Assembly: GCA_045638465.1 (NCBI GenBank)
Contig: JAZUBK010000040.1
Location: 1-43,027, forward strand
Direction: 5' to 3'
Length of the DNA: 43,027 nucleotides
Origin: CAKVLS01 sp045638465
Lineage (GTDB): Bacteria; Bacillota; Clostridia; Christensenellales; UBA1242
The translations under genes were made by a program, and so were the position numbers. Every line of letters starts with the position of its first letter. Position 1 is the first letter of the stretch. Of this stretch, positions 1 through 7,345 are shown piece after piece. The notes beneath the pieces are model-generated. The model worked only from the letters and a program-made list of their open reading frames with translations. It made no database searches and was not told the origin of the DNA.

Positions 1-894
1 GATTATTTTGAACTTGATGAAGATTATTATATAAAGAAATTAAATAAAACAGAACAACTTTCTCGATATAGAATAAAATATTATGGTAGTGGTGTGCATG
101 AACTTGTTATGGGGTTAGCAAATTTTGTTTTAGTTAGAAAAAACATTGAATTAAATTTACCTGACCCACATGTGGAATATTCTTTAAGGACATTTTATAC
201 AAATTATTTTGCAAAGAATGAAGTAGATTTATATTTTATAGCACAGCAAATGGTGTGTAATAAAAAAAGCGGATATGCTCAAATAATTTATAATCCTTTG
301 GGTTGGGGTAAAAATTATAAGGGTGATTTAACGCCTTTGTCTGGATTTTCAATTAGAGAATATCCTGATTGTTTTGATGATTATGTATGGTTAGATAAAA
401 GTAATTTTATAGAAATAAATGAAAATGAATTAGAAGAAATTAAAGAGTTGTTCTTGTTTTTCAAAAAAACAAATTCTACAAAGTTAAAAAATGCTTTAAA
501 TAGATTTAGATATTGTAGTTATAGAACAAAAGAAGATGATAGAATTGTAGATGCCGTTATAGCTATGGAAAGTTTATTAGATGATAATAATCAAGGTGAG
601 ATTACTTTTAAAATATCTTTGAGAATGGCATATATTATCTCATTATATGATGATAAGATAAATCCTTTAGAAACATTTAATGCTATGAAAAAGATTTATA
701 ATTATAGGTCTAATATAGTTCACGGAAATGCCATAAAAGAAAAAGATAATCAGATTAAGTATAATAATAAAAATTATACCATAAATGAATTGGCTGTTGA
801 GTTGCTAATAGCTTGCATAAAAATGATTAAAAAAAATCCAGAACTTTTAAACAAATTTGATGATAAGATGATAAACTGTTTTTCAAAATTGTGA
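1..894 (+). CDS. Apea/HEPN-domain protein (5' end outside window)
   Basis: The frame is open from base 1, so the gene enters from the left; an apparent GTG start at 94 is probably internal. The last ~110 residues carry the pattern of Apea-like HEPN domains: a helix reading IVDAVIAMESLLDD, a basic-hydrophobic helix, then YRSNIVHGN, which supplies the R-x4-H motif of HEPN RNases. HEPN proteins of this kind are common in defence and toxin loci, where they are thought to cut RNA; that function is inferred here. The part upstream of the HEPN domain is not recognised. A good terminator follows at 958. The gene is very AT-rich, like the rest of the accessory region. Confidence 0.6.
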   Translation, partial: DYFELDEDYYIKKLNKTEQLSRYRIKYYGSGVHELVMGLANFVLVRKNIELNLPDPHVEYSLRTFYTNYFAKNEVDLYFIAQQMVCNKKSGYAQIIYNPLGWGKNYKGDLTPLSGFSIREYPDCFDDYVWLDKSNFIEINENELEEIKELFLFFKKTNSTKLKNALNRFRYCSYRTKEDDRIVDAVIAMESLLDDNNQGEITFKISLRMAYIISLYDDKINPLETFNAMKKIYNYRSNIVHGNAIKEKDNQIKYNNKNYTINELAVELLIACIKMIKKNPELLNKFDDKMINCFSKL

Positions 895-903
895 TAATCG
901 CAA

Positions 904-1038
904 TTGACAGCAATTGACAGCAAATATATCAGTTTTATATAGTATTAGAACAATTTAGACCGATAGTTCAAGATTTGACTATCGGTCTATTTTTTTGTCT
1001 ATTTTTTTGACAGCAATTGCTCAAAAAAATGACAGCAA
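904..1038. repeat. TTGACAGCAA direct repeats left of tRNA-Thr
   Basis: Copies of (T)TGACAGCAA lie at 904-913, 914-923 (tandem), 1007-1016 and 1030-1038. Variants with TTGACAACA lie on the other side of tRNA-Thr. Clustered short repeats next to a tRNA resemble arm-type integrase sites of integrative elements; this is inference because no integrase gene is in the window. Confidence 0.5.
958..997 (+). terminator. Terminator of the HEPN gene
   Basis: A perfect 10-bp stem (GACCGATAGT, 958-967, with ACTATCGGTC, 978-987) and a 10-nt loop are followed by a T-rich run. Confidence 0.8.
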
Positions 1039-1051
1039 ATGTTTTTTGAGC
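1019..1051. repeat. Inverted repeat with GCTCAAAAAA arms
   Basis: GCTCAAAAAA (1019-1028) is complementary to TTTTTTGAGC (1042-1051), with one TGACAGCAA repeat copy in the loop. It could be a recombinase or regulator site; no gene adjoins it that would need a terminator. Confidence 0.4.
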
Positions 1052-1081
1052 GAAAATTCATCAAAAATTTTAGAAAATAAA

Positions 1082-1124
1082 AAACCTTTGAAAGTGCCTA
1101 ATTATAAGGGTTTTTCAAAGGTTT
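1082..1124 (-). terminator. Terminator of tRNA-Thr
   Basis: On the minus strand a 12-bp stem (AAACCTTTGAAA with TTTCAAAGGTTT) is followed by more T, directly downstream of the tRNA 3' end. Confidence 0.7.
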
Positions 1125-1129
1125 GTGAT

Positions 1130-1205
1130 TGGAGCTGATGACGGGAATCGAACCCGTGACCCCCACCTTACCAAGGCAGTGCTCTACCTGCTGAGCTACA
1201 TCAGC
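1130..1205 (-). tRNA. tRNA-Thr (GGT)
   Basis: The minus strand folds as a full cloverleaf: acceptor stem GCTGATG/CATCAGC, D-arm AGCTCAGCAGGTAGAGC, anticodon loop TTGGTAA (anticodon GGT), T-arm ACGGG-TTCGATT-CCCGT and an encoded CCA end at 1130-1132. The anticodon stem holds two G-T pairs. The 5' leader contains GGAGCT, complementary to AGCTCC at the 3' end. This gene may be the integration target of the neighbouring accessory DNA. Confidence 0.95.
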
Positions 1206-1538
1206 ACAGCTCCAAAAATGGAGAAATATTCAGTTGTAATTTTGATTAAAATCGCTGATTGCTTGTCTTACCAAGAATTGAATTTTACCCAATCAAGACT
1301 CGAACTCAACACACAGGAAACCCTTATATTTCCTGTGTTTTTTGTTACTCTAAAATCTCTCAATTGTTGTCAAATTTTAAAAATCTGACAACAGTTGACA
1401 ACAAAAGTCCCATTTTAACCCACCAAAACACCCACTTTTTCCACCTAAAATCATCTAAACTCGCCTAAAACCGAACACCAAGTGTTGTCAAAAAATTAGG
1501 GAACAAATTAGAGTTTAACATTTCAAAAAGTTTCATTA
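1206..1538. other. Non-coding interval right of tRNA-Thr
   Basis: No gene is supported here. The interval holds a plus-strand terminator-like hairpin at 1311-1345 and TTGACAACA-type repeats in both orientations: 1364-1373 (inverse), 1385-1393, 1395-1404 and 1482-1491 (inverse). The copies at 1364 and 1385 can pair into a hairpin. It looks like an integration end rather than a regulatory region. Confidence 0.5.
1311..1345 (+). terminator. Orphan terminator-like hairpin
   Basis: A 10-bp stem ACACAGGAAA/TTTCCTGTGT with an 8-nt loop is followed by TTTTTGTT. No plus-strand gene ends upstream, so it may be a leftover of a lost gene. Confidence 0.5.
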
Positions 1539-2252
1539 TTAAGTTGCAGAATCTTCCAACTTTCTTTGTTCTGTTACATACTTATAATGATTTATAAAAA
1601 TTTCTCTATGATTTATATTTTCAAAAACAAAATCAAAACCGTTAAGATTGTGAAATAGACAAAGTAAATGATCGTATAGCAATGCAGATATATAGATGAA
1701 GTTTTTTACATAGTAATTGATTCCTTTATCATTTAGTTGTGTAAATGACAAAGAATTATGAACGAAGTTATTACAATAAGTTCTCCAAACCGGCAAAGAA
1801 CCTATATGTGCTTTTTTTACAATAGTGTCAATAGAAAAATTTGTTTCTCTTAATTTCTCTAACCACCCGAAATCGCAAAAATTTATAAAACTACATTTAA
1901 CTTTACATGAATTTTTTAAATTAAGTATATCTTGTTTTGCTTTTTCTTTATTCATAATTAAATTTAGTTTTAATTTAGAGAATCTATTATATTCATTTAG
2001 TATTGAAGGATTTTCTAATAAAACTTGTAATGTGGAAGTTTGCTCGATTAAAGACCTCAACAATGTTCCAGCTTGGGTATAGGCCTTAATATCTATTGCA
2101 TGACAAATTAATTCGATGTTTTTGAAACAGTCGAAAAATAATCGATAATATGTATTGTTTTCTTTATTTTCATCATTATCTATAAAATAGAATATGGCAT
2201 ATGGCATTTTTTTGCAGCCTTCATTTAAAATATCTTTTAATCTTAAGTACAT
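1539..2252 (-). CDS. Hypothetical helical protein (237 aa)
   Basis: Not recognised with confidence. The protein is mostly helical and soluble. A central stretch QAGTLLRSLIEQTSTLQ, a later NNFVHNS and a hydrophobic C-terminal helix recall the LLRSxxE...VH layout of DUF5677-like or HEPN-like helical proteins, but the match is weak and no catalytic motif is certain. The start at 2252 has GAGG 11 nt upstream and an extended -10 (TGC-TATACT on the minus strand, about 2273-2281). It is divergent from the helicase gene and sits in the accessory block with AT-rich codon use, so a defence-related role is possible but unproven. Confidence 0.5.
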   Translation of the reverse strand: MYLRLKDILNEGCKKMPYAIFYFIDNDENKENNTYYRLFFDCFKNIELICHAIDIKAYTQAGTLLRSLIEQTSTLQVLLENPSILNEYNRFSKLKLNLIMNKEKAKQDILNLKNSCKVKCSFINFCDFGWLEKLRETNFSIDTIVKKAHIGSLPVWRTYCNNFVHNSLSFTQLNDKGINYYVKNFIYISALLYDHLLCLFHNLNGFDFVFENINHREIFINHYKYVTEQRKLEDSAT

Positions 2253-2345
2253 AAGTTGATAACCTCAGAATAAGTATAGCATAAAAAACAAAGAAATACA
2301 CCAACCTAAATAATTTTGTGCGAATTATGTCGAAGTTATGGAAAA

Positions 2346-2376
2346 TTGACAAATATATGTTATAATTAACATGAGG
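2346..2376 (+). promoter_or_regulatory. Extended -10 promoter and RBS of the helicase gene
   Basis: TGT-TATAAT (2358-2366) is a perfect extended -10. The TTGACA at 2346 is only 9 bp away and cannot act as its -35. The predicted start of transcription, about 2373, falls on the GAGG that serves the ATG at 2382, so the leader would be only about 9 nt. Confidence 0.55.
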
Positions 2377-2381
2377 TACAT

Positions 2382-5120
2382 ATGAGAAATTTAAGTGATG
2401 TTTTAAATAAAATGAATGCTGAAATAGATGAAGATCTTTCTAAATTTACAAGAGAAAACCGTGCCGAAGTATCAAAAAATGTGTTAGAGCCGCTAAGACA
2501 TTTCGTAGAGGCAATATCTTTATATTTACTAATGAAAGATAAAGGCGAGCCATTAAATTACAACTATGATAGAATTCAAGAGGCTTTAAGATTTATAAGA
2601 AACAATCCGGAAACTTTTTTCTTATATAAATTTCATTATATGTTGCAAGGTTCAATTTCACACTATTATGAAGATGAAGAGATTTCCGAACGTTTAATGT
2701 TAAAATATTATGAATATCTTATAGAATTGAAGAAGTATTTAAGAAAATATCATGGTGTGAATATATTAAAAAATATCTATAAATTTCAGGTTTATCAAGA
2801 TCCAAAATTTTTGGAGTATTATGAGGCGATTACAAATGTGGTAGATAGAATTCCAATAGAGTCGGGTTCATTGTTTTATGGTAATAGATATTATGTCCAG
2901 AAAGTCAATCAGATTTTAATTAAGAATGACATCTATTATGAAATAACTTTATCTGCTGTAAATGATTTTGCAACAAAATATGATAGAATGATTGTTTATT
3001 CTAAAGTTAAGATTTTTGAAAATTATGCTGTTAATATTAAGTATGTTAGAAAAAAGGCAACAATATTTGGCAAAGCTATGCCAATCAATATATTAACTAG
3101 TTGGATGGTCTCTGTTAGACCTTGTGAATTCGAGAATTTTATGAAACTTTTTGGAATTAGTGAGGAAATTAGAACAGATAGTAAAGAATATTCAAACTTA
3201 ATGAGTTTCATAACAAAACACAGAATAAGCTTAGTTGATTTAGTTAAGCTAGACAAAGAGGTTTACGATTATAATAAAACAAAAATATTAGAAGATGTTA
3301 AGAAGGTTAAGATTTTTAATTGTTTAGACAAATGTAGAGATTTAATTGTAAGTAAAGCGTCGGGCGCAAATATTTTAAGTTGTTTATTGCTTAGATTAAA
3401 TAATAATGTTATTAAGGATCAAAGAGATTATAGACAAAATAGCAAACTTTCAAATTTATACATACATTATGGCGCGATTTCTTTTGATGAGATGCCTTAT
3501 AACACATCTTTGTTGGGACATCCGATAAGAATTACTGATTTATTTCAATGCATAGATATTGAAGGTCATGAACATGAGTTTTTAGCAAGAAGATTAGTTT
3601 CAAATGTAGAAAATGAATCAACATTATACACTCCTATAGAAACTTTGGAGAATTTTGAGAATATCGATGACTTAATTGAAAAATATAATCGAACAGTTTA
3701 TTCTGGACATCCAGGAAGAAAAATTTATAAGTTACATGATAATTTATATATTCAACAATATGAAAATGATATTTTAACTGTTATAAACAAATTTAAAGAT
3801 TTTAGTTCGTCTGGTGTTGATAATTATTGCGAAGATTTTCAAAGTTGGTATGAGGAAGAAGGAAAAACTAAAATAGATAGTGAAGAAAAACTAAATAAAT
3901 TAAAAACTTTTTTTGAAAAAACAAAGTTGGCGTTGGTTTATGGTCCTGCAGGAACAGGGAAAACATATTTTGTTAACCATATTGCCGATTTTTACAAAGA
4001 AAAAAGCATTTTGTTTTTATCACAAACAAATACTGCGGTAAATAATTTAAAAAATAGAATCGATGATAACAATAATTTTAAATTTGAAACGATTTATCAA
4101 TTTATAAACAATGAAATGCGTATTAATTACGATATATTGGTGATTGATGAATGTAGTATAGTAAGTAATGAAGATATGAGTGGCATTTTAACAAAAATAG
4201 AATGCGATCAAGTAATTGCTGTTGGTGATGTTTATCAGATTGAGGCAATTTCATTTGGTAATTGGTTTAACTTAGCACGTTATTTTGTTCCAAATTATTG
4301 TATTACAGATTTGTCAGATACACACAGGACAAATGATGAAGAACTTTTAAGACTATGGAAAAATGTGCGAACTTTGCAATGTGATATTCAAGAAGCGATT
4401 GATAGAAATGGATTCTCAAGTGATCTTAATGATAGTATTTTTGAGCCCGAATCAAAAGATGAAATTATTCTGTGCTTAAATTATGATGGTTTGTATGGAA
4501 TTAATAATGTAAATAGATTTTTACAAGAAAACAATCCTAATAAACCAATCTATTGGGATGTTTGGACATTTAAAATTGATGACCCTATATTGTTCAATAA
4601 AACAGAAAGGTTTGATGGCTTAGTTTACAATAATATGAAAGGAACAATTGTTGGAATCGAAAAGGATGATTTGTGGATTGATTTTCAAGTAAAAATAAAT
4701 GTAGATTTGACATCGGAATTGGAATTTTATCATAGAAATTTTGAGATATTAAGTGTCAAAGATGGAGAATCTATAATAAAATTTAGAGTTACAAAAATAA
4801 AAACTACCGATTATGATGATGAAGATGCAGATAATATAATACCTTTTCAGATTGCTTATGCAACTTCCATACACAAATCTCAAGGATTAGAATATGATTC
4901 TGTTAAAATTGTAATTACTCACGATGTTGAAGAAAAGATTTCTCATAATGTATTCTATACGGCTATAACAAGAACAAAGAGACTTTTAAAAATCTATTGG
5001 ACACCTGAAACAGAAAAGGCAACAATATCAAGATTTAAATCAAGTTTTAATGTTAGAGATGCAAAATTACTAGCAAATAAATATAACTTAAAATTTTATA
5101 CCGGAAATGATATTCATTAA
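2382..5120 (+). CDS. Superfamily 1 DNA helicase with long novel N-terminus (912 aa)
   Basis: The C-terminal ~400 residues form a RecD/UvrD-type SF1 helicase: Walker A GPAGTGKT (about 521-528), Walker B VIDE (about 587-590), GDVYQIEA as motif III, and ATSIHKSQGLEYD (about 826) with FYTAITRTK as the C-terminal motifs. It is predicted to translocate on DNA using ATP. The first ~500 residues are not recognised; near the start, EPLRHFVEAI resembles the R-x4-H helix of HEPN domains but lacks the final His. The gene has its own promoter and terminator, so it is a separate unit from the methyltransferase operon 120 bp downstream. That neighbourhood suggests a DNA-defence role, which is inference. Confidence 0.8.
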   Translation: MRNLSDVLNKMNAEIDEDLSKFTRENRAEVSKNVLEPLRHFVEAISLYLLMKDKGEPLNYNYDRIQEALRFIRNNPETFFLYKFHYMLQGSISHYYEDEEISERLMLKYYEYLIELKKYLRKYHGVNILKNIYKFQVYQDPKFLEYYEAITNVVDRIPIESGSLFYGNRYYVQKVNQILIKNDIYYEITLSAVNDFATKYDRMIVYSKVKIFENYAVNIKYVRKKATIFGKAMPINILTSWMVSVRPCEFENFMKLFGISEEIRTDSKEYSNLMSFITKHRISLVDLVKLDKEVYDYNKTKILEDVKKVKIFNCLDKCRDLIVSKASGANILSCLLLRLNNNVIKDQRDYRQNSKLSNLYIHYGAISFDEMPYNTSLLGHPIRITDLFQCIDIEGHEHEFLARRLVSNVENESTLYTPIETLENFENIDDLIEKYNRTVYSGHPGRKIYKLHDNLYIQQYENDILTVINKFKDFSSSGVDNYCEDFQSWYEEEGKTKIDSEEKLNKLKTFFEKTKLALVYGPAGTGKTYFVNHIADFYKEKSILFLSQTNTAVNNLKNRIDDNNNFKFETIYQFINNEMRINYDILVIDECSIVSNEDMSGILTKIECDQVIAVGDVYQIEAISFGNWFNLARYFVPNYCITDLSDTHRTNDEELLRLWKNVRTLQCDIQEAIDRNGFSSDLNDSIFEPESKDEIILCLNYDGLYGINNVNRFLQENNPNKPIYWDVWTFKIDDPILFNKTERFDGLVYNNMKGTIVGIEKDDLWIDFQVKINVDLTSELEFYHRNFEILSVKDGESIIKFRVTKIKTTDYDDEDADNIIPFQIAYATSIHKSQGLEYDSVKIVITHDVEEKISHNVFYTAITRTKRLLKIYWTPETEKATISRFKSSFNVRDAKLLANKYNLKFYTGNDIH

Positions 5121-5151
5121 ACTAGCAAAATTAAATTTGCTAGTTTTTTTT
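5121..5151 (+). terminator. Terminator of the helicase gene
   Basis: A 9-bp stem ACTAGCAAA/TTTGCTAGT immediately after the stop codon is followed by eight T. It separates the helicase from the restriction-modification operon. Confidence 0.85.
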
Positions 5152-5185
5152 AATACGCAGGTATAAATTTTTTAATACGCAGGTA
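5150..5185. repeat. Two 14-bp direct repeats upstream of the R-M promoter
   Basis: TTAATACGCAGGTA occurs at 5150-5163 and exactly at 5172-5185, a 22-bp period (about two helical turns). The second copy ends 7 bp before the -35 of the methyltransferase promoter. The layout suits a same-face binding site for a regulator; no controller gene is nearby. Confidence 0.65.
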
Positions 5186-5192
5186 AATTTTG

Positions 5193-5221
5193 TTGCTTTT
5201 CAATATGGTTTATGCTATACT
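5193..5221 (+). promoter_or_regulatory. Promoter of the R-M operon
   Basis: TTGCTT (5193-5198), a 17-bp spacer and TATACT (5216-5221) with TGC before it (extended -10). AAGGAG at 5231-5236 then serves the ATG at 5244. Confidence 0.7.
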
Positions 5222-5243
5222 TCTTACATTAAGGAGTAAACAA

Positions 5244-6350
5244 ATGAAATTAGCAACAGTTTTTAGTGGCATTGGAGCTATAGAACAAGCATGTAAACGA
5301 TTAGGCATAGATACTGAAATTATTTTCGCTTGTGATAATGGGAATCGCACTATAGATATAAATTCAGATGAAGAATTAAAGAAGATTAAGAAACTTGGAA
5401 CGGCTGAAGAAAAAAGAGAATATGTAGATGATTTATATTCTAAATTATCTAGGAAAACAAATTTTGTGCAACAATCTTATTTGGCAAATTATGAAGTAAG
5501 AAATAATAATTTTTTTCAAGATGTTACACTTTTAGATGGTGAAGACTTTAAAAATGAAGTTGATTTATTTGTTGGAGGAAGCCCTTGTCAAAGTTTTTCT
5601 ATTGCAGGTAGAAGATTGGGTTTTGAAGATACAAGAGGTACTCTGTTTTACGATTATGTTAGATTAGTTAAGGAAATACAACCTAAGGCTTTTATTTTTG
5701 AAAATGTATATGGTCTTACGACGCATGACAAAGGTAGAACATTTGAAACAATAAAAAATGTTTTTGAAGATTTAGGATATTATTATACATATCAAATTTT
5801 GGATGCTAGAGACTATGGTATACCACAAGGACGCAGAAGATTATTTGTTATTGGATTCAAAGATAAGGACAAGTTAAAAAAATTCAAGTTTCCAGAGAAA
5901 CAAGAATTAACTACAACTATGCAAGATTATCTTGAAGAAAAAGTAAAAGATGGAAATCTGCTTAGTATTAATGAAAAATTAACAGCAATAAGTGATGAAC
6001 CCGGGATTCCGGAAGAAAGATATTATCTTTCGGAAAAGCTTAAAAAATATGTATTAAGTCCAGGAACTAAAAATTTTATGCACCATGATGCTAAAACCGA
6101 TTTGCCAATAGCGCGAGCATTATTATCAACAATGGGAAATACTCATAGAGCTAGTGTAAATAATTATGTTACTACAAATGGTAGATTAAGAGCCTTAACA
6201 ATGAGAGAAGCTCATAGATTGATGGGATTTCCAGACGATTATAAGATTGTTGTTTCTAAAGCGCAAGCATATAAACAAGCGGGCAATTCAATTGTTGTTG
6301 ATGTGCTAATGGCTATTATGAGGAATTTAAAGGAGGCACTAGAAGGATAA
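5244..6350 (+). CDS. DNA cytosine-5 methyltransferase 1
   Basis: Transfers a methyl group from S-adenosylmethionine to C5 of cytosine in a DNA target. All core motifs are present: FSGIGAIEQA (motif I, SAM binding), GGSPCQSFS with the catalytic Cys115 (IV), FENV (VI), QGRRRLFVIG (VIII), RLMGFP (IX) and QAGNSIVV (X). The start at 5244 is chosen over an in-frame one at 5190 because AAGGAG lies 7 nt before it and 5190 lies upstream of the promoter. The protein is 368 residues. The target recognition region (YYLSEKL...GTK...HRASVNNYVT) resembles that of the next gene, so the two look like paralogues. The recognition sequence cannot be read from the protein. Confidence 0.93.
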   Translation: MKLATVFSGIGAIEQACKRLGIDTEIIFACDNGNRTIDINSDEELKKIKKLGTAEEKREYVDDLYSKLSRKTNFVQQSYLANYEVRNNNFFQDVTLLDGEDFKNEVDLFVGGSPCQSFSIAGRRLGFEDTRGTLFYDYVRLVKEIQPKAFIFENVYGLTTHDKGRTFETIKNVFEDLGYYYTYQILDARDYGIPQGRRRLFVIGFKDKDKLKKFKFPEKQELTTTMQDYLEEKVKDGNLLSINEKLTAISDEPGIPEERYYLSEKLKKYVLSPGTKNFMHHDAKTDLPIARALLSTMGNTHRASVNNYVTTNGRLRALTMREAHRLMGFPDDYKIVVSKAQAYKQAGNSIVVDVLMAIMRNLKEALEG

Positions 6351-6351
6351 T

Positions 6352-7344
6352 ATGGAAAGAATTATACCAGACAAGAAACAATACAAAACAGTGAGCCTTT
6401 TTGCTGGAATCGGAGGATTTGATCTTGGATTTGAATATGCTGGTTTTGATATTATTTGGGCAAATGATTTTGACAAATATGCGGTAGAAACATATAAGGC
6501 TAATGTTGGAAATCAAATTGTTTTAGGCGATATAAGGGTTGAAAAAGAAAATATACCCGAACATGATGTTCTTTTAGCTGGTTTTCCTTGTCAACCATTT
6601 AGCACTTTGGGAAAATTAAAAGGTTTCGAAGATGAAGAAAGAGGAACATTATTTTTTGAAATAAAAGAAATTTTAAAAAAATATAAAACAAAAGTTGTTG
6701 TCCTTGAAAATGTAAAAAACATAATGAACCATGATAAAGGAAAAACATTCGAAAGAATTTTACACGAACTTCACAGTATTGGATATGATTGTAATTATAA
6801 AGTTATGAACTCTGCTGAATGTGGAATACCACAAAGAAGAAATCGTGTTTACATAGTTGCCTTTTTAAGAGAAGCTTTTAATAAAGATACATTTGTCTAT
6901 CCTAAAAAAGAAGAATTAAAAATTACAACTCAAGATTTGTTGGATAAAAATGTAGATGAAAAATATTTTTTATCTGAAAAATTAAGTAAAACCATATTGG
7001 GATGTGGAACAAAAGGTTACATAGTAAAACCAACAATTGATATGCCTATTTCAAAGACATTAACAGCAACCATGCACAAAATGCATAGAGCTAGTCAAGA
7101 TAACTATGTAACAGACAATGAAAGCAGAAATTTATTTCAAAGCGACACTAAAATAAATATTAGAAAACTTACACCAAATGAATGTAGAAAATTGCAAGGT
7201 TTCCCAAGTGACTGGAAACAAGTTGTATCAGATTGTCAAGCATACAAACAATTTGGAAATGCTGTAACAGTAGACGTTTCATATAGAGTTGCAAAAGAAA
7301 TTTTTAAATATATGAAAAAAAATTTAAAAAAGGATGGTGAGTAA
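6352..7344 (+). CDS. DNA cytosine-5 methyltransferase 2
   Basis: A second complete C5-methyltransferase of 330 residues. It has FAGIGGFDLGFE (motif I), GFPCQPFS with catalytic Cys80 (IV), LENV (VI), QRRNRVYIVAF (VIII), KLQGFPSDW (IX) and QFGNAVTVDV (X). It starts 1 bp after the first methyltransferase stops, with AGAAGGA as its ribosome binding site, so the two are co-transcribed. Paired C5-methyltransferases protect either both strands of an asymmetric site (as in Eco31I or HgaI) or one shared site (as in ScrFI or BsuMI). The similar recognition regions lean to the second option. Confidence 0.93.
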   Translation: MERIIPDKKQYKTVSLFAGIGGFDLGFEYAGFDIIWANDFDKYAVETYKANVGNQIVLGDIRVEKENIPEHDVLLAGFPCQPFSTLGKLKGFEDEERGTLFFEIKEILKKYKTKVVVLENVKNIMNHDKGKTFERILHELHSIGYDCNYKVMNSAECGIPQRRNRVYIVAFLREAFNKDTFVYPKKEELKITTQDLLDKNVDEKYFLSEKLSKTILGCGTKGYIVKPTIDMPISKTLTATMHKMHRASQDNYVTDNESRNLFQSDTKINIRKLTPNECRKLQGFPSDWKQVVSDCQAYKQFGNAVTVDVSYRVAKEIFKYMKKNLKKDGE

Positions 7345-7345
7345 A

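Noticed and set aside
1206..1213. tRNA-Thr leader GGAGCT complementary to its own 3' end AGCTCC
   Set aside because: It could compete with the acceptor stem, but six bases are easily chance and nothing else supports a switch.
1286..1310. Second tRNA-like remnant (inverse T-arm-like GAGTTCGAGTC)
   Set aside because: Only about ten bases match and no acceptor or other arm follows.
1125..1388. An 87-residue plus-strand reading frame starting in GADDGNRTRDPHLTK
   Set aside because: It is the antisense translation of tRNA-Thr, a well-known artefact in protein databases.
5190..5243. An 18-residue N-terminal extension of methyltransferase 1
   Set aside because: It would start upstream of the -10 box and lacks a binding site; ATG 5244 has AAGGAG at the right distance.
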